Shown: positions 34,119 through 34,188 of the stretch, one piece after another
Position numbering within the stretch: position 1 is the first letter of the stretch
How the letters are laid out: every line of letters begins with the position of its first letter
Source of the DNA: JBCBTD01 sp039818825
Lineage (GTDB): Bacteria; Pseudomonadota; Alphaproteobacteria; Geminicoccales; Geminicoccaceae
Direction: 5' to 3'
NCBI GenBank assembly: GCA_039818825.1
Contig: JBCBTD010000044.1
Coordinates: 1-34,188 of the forward strand
DNA length: 34,188 nucleotides
Program-made: the position numbers and the translations under genes
The notes under the pieces: generated by a model
What the model saw: the letters and a program-made list of their open reading frames with translations, nothing else
What the model was told of the DNA's origin: nothing
The model's database searches: none

Positions 34119-34188
34119 CGGCGATGTCCAGGACAACGTGTTCCGCCAGGCGGTGACGTCGGCCGGGAGCGGTTGCATGGCGGCGCTG
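34110..34188. repeat. trxB: Inverted terminal segment within trxB bounded by a 10-bp inverted repeat
   Basis: CAGCGCCGCC (34110-34119) and GGCGGCGCTG (34179-34188) are perfect inverted repeats. The 59 nt between them encode, on the plus strand, the canonical TrxB motif G-D-V-Q-D-N-V-F-R-Q-A-V-T-S-A-G-S-G-C-M-A-A-L. The following residues of the same protein are on the minus strand to the left. Flipping 34110-34188 restores a continuous TrxB reading frame across the left junction. The window stops exactly at the end of the right repeat arm. Confidence 0.75.

Noticed and set aside
1..34188. CRISPR arrays, tRNA or rRNA genes, prophage or defence islands
   Set aside because: No spaced direct repeats, no cloverleaf or rRNA-like sequence, and no phage or defence-type genes were seen on either strand.

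Overview
The window looks like a GC-rich (roughly two-thirds G+C by eye) alphaproteobacterial chromosome segment, most like Rhodospirillales. Three things point there: the gene order rpsB-tsf-pyrH-frr-uppS-cdsA-dxr-rseP-bamA-skp-lpxD-fabZ-lpxA, the use of LpxI (not LpxH) in lipid A synthesis, and a complete ccoNOQP-ccoGHIS (fixNOQP-fixGHIS) set. Both ends are cut inside genes, so this may be a whole contig.

Layout. 1-4530: the end of a permease on +, then leftward genes for a ThDP-dependent enzyme, two tandem MlaC-like periplasmic lipid-binding proteins, a 65-residue membrane protein and a DUF2189 membrane protein. 4617-12509: the rightward high-affinity cbb3 oxidase (ccoN, O, Q, P) followed by its assembly genes (ccoG, H, I, S). 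12599-14032: a TolC-type outer-membrane channel, closed by a strong hairpin facing a small leftward gene. 14651-27011: a long, tightly packed rightward essential cluster for translation (rpsB, tsf, frr), UMP kinase, undecaprenyl diphosphate and phospholipid precursors (uppS, cdsA), isoprenoids (dxr), envelope stress and outer-membrane assembly (rseP, bamA, skp) and lipid A (lpxD, fabZ, lpxA). Many of these genes overlap by 4-8 nt, implying translational coupling.

At 27012-29845 the lipid A cluster is broken by about 2.8 kb. This holds a leftward AspT/YidE-type exchanger and a low-coding stretch with what looks like the C-terminal end of an IS630-family transposase. lpxI and lpxB follow, then msrP (periplasmic methionine sulfoxide reductase catalytic subunit, with no msrQ in view) and a leftward LysR regulator.

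The most interesting new signal is at 32917-33058 on the minus strand. Four directly abutting stem-loops, a CCTCCC (anti-Shine-Dalgarno-like) linker and a textbook intrinsic terminator with nine T's lie just downstream of a TATATG -10 box. I read this as an unannotated structured small RNA. At the extreme right end, the 3' end of trxB (thioredoxin reductase) is visible. Its last visible 79 bp are flipped and bounded by a 10-bp inverted repeat, which is either a real micro-inversion or an assembly or amplification fold-back.
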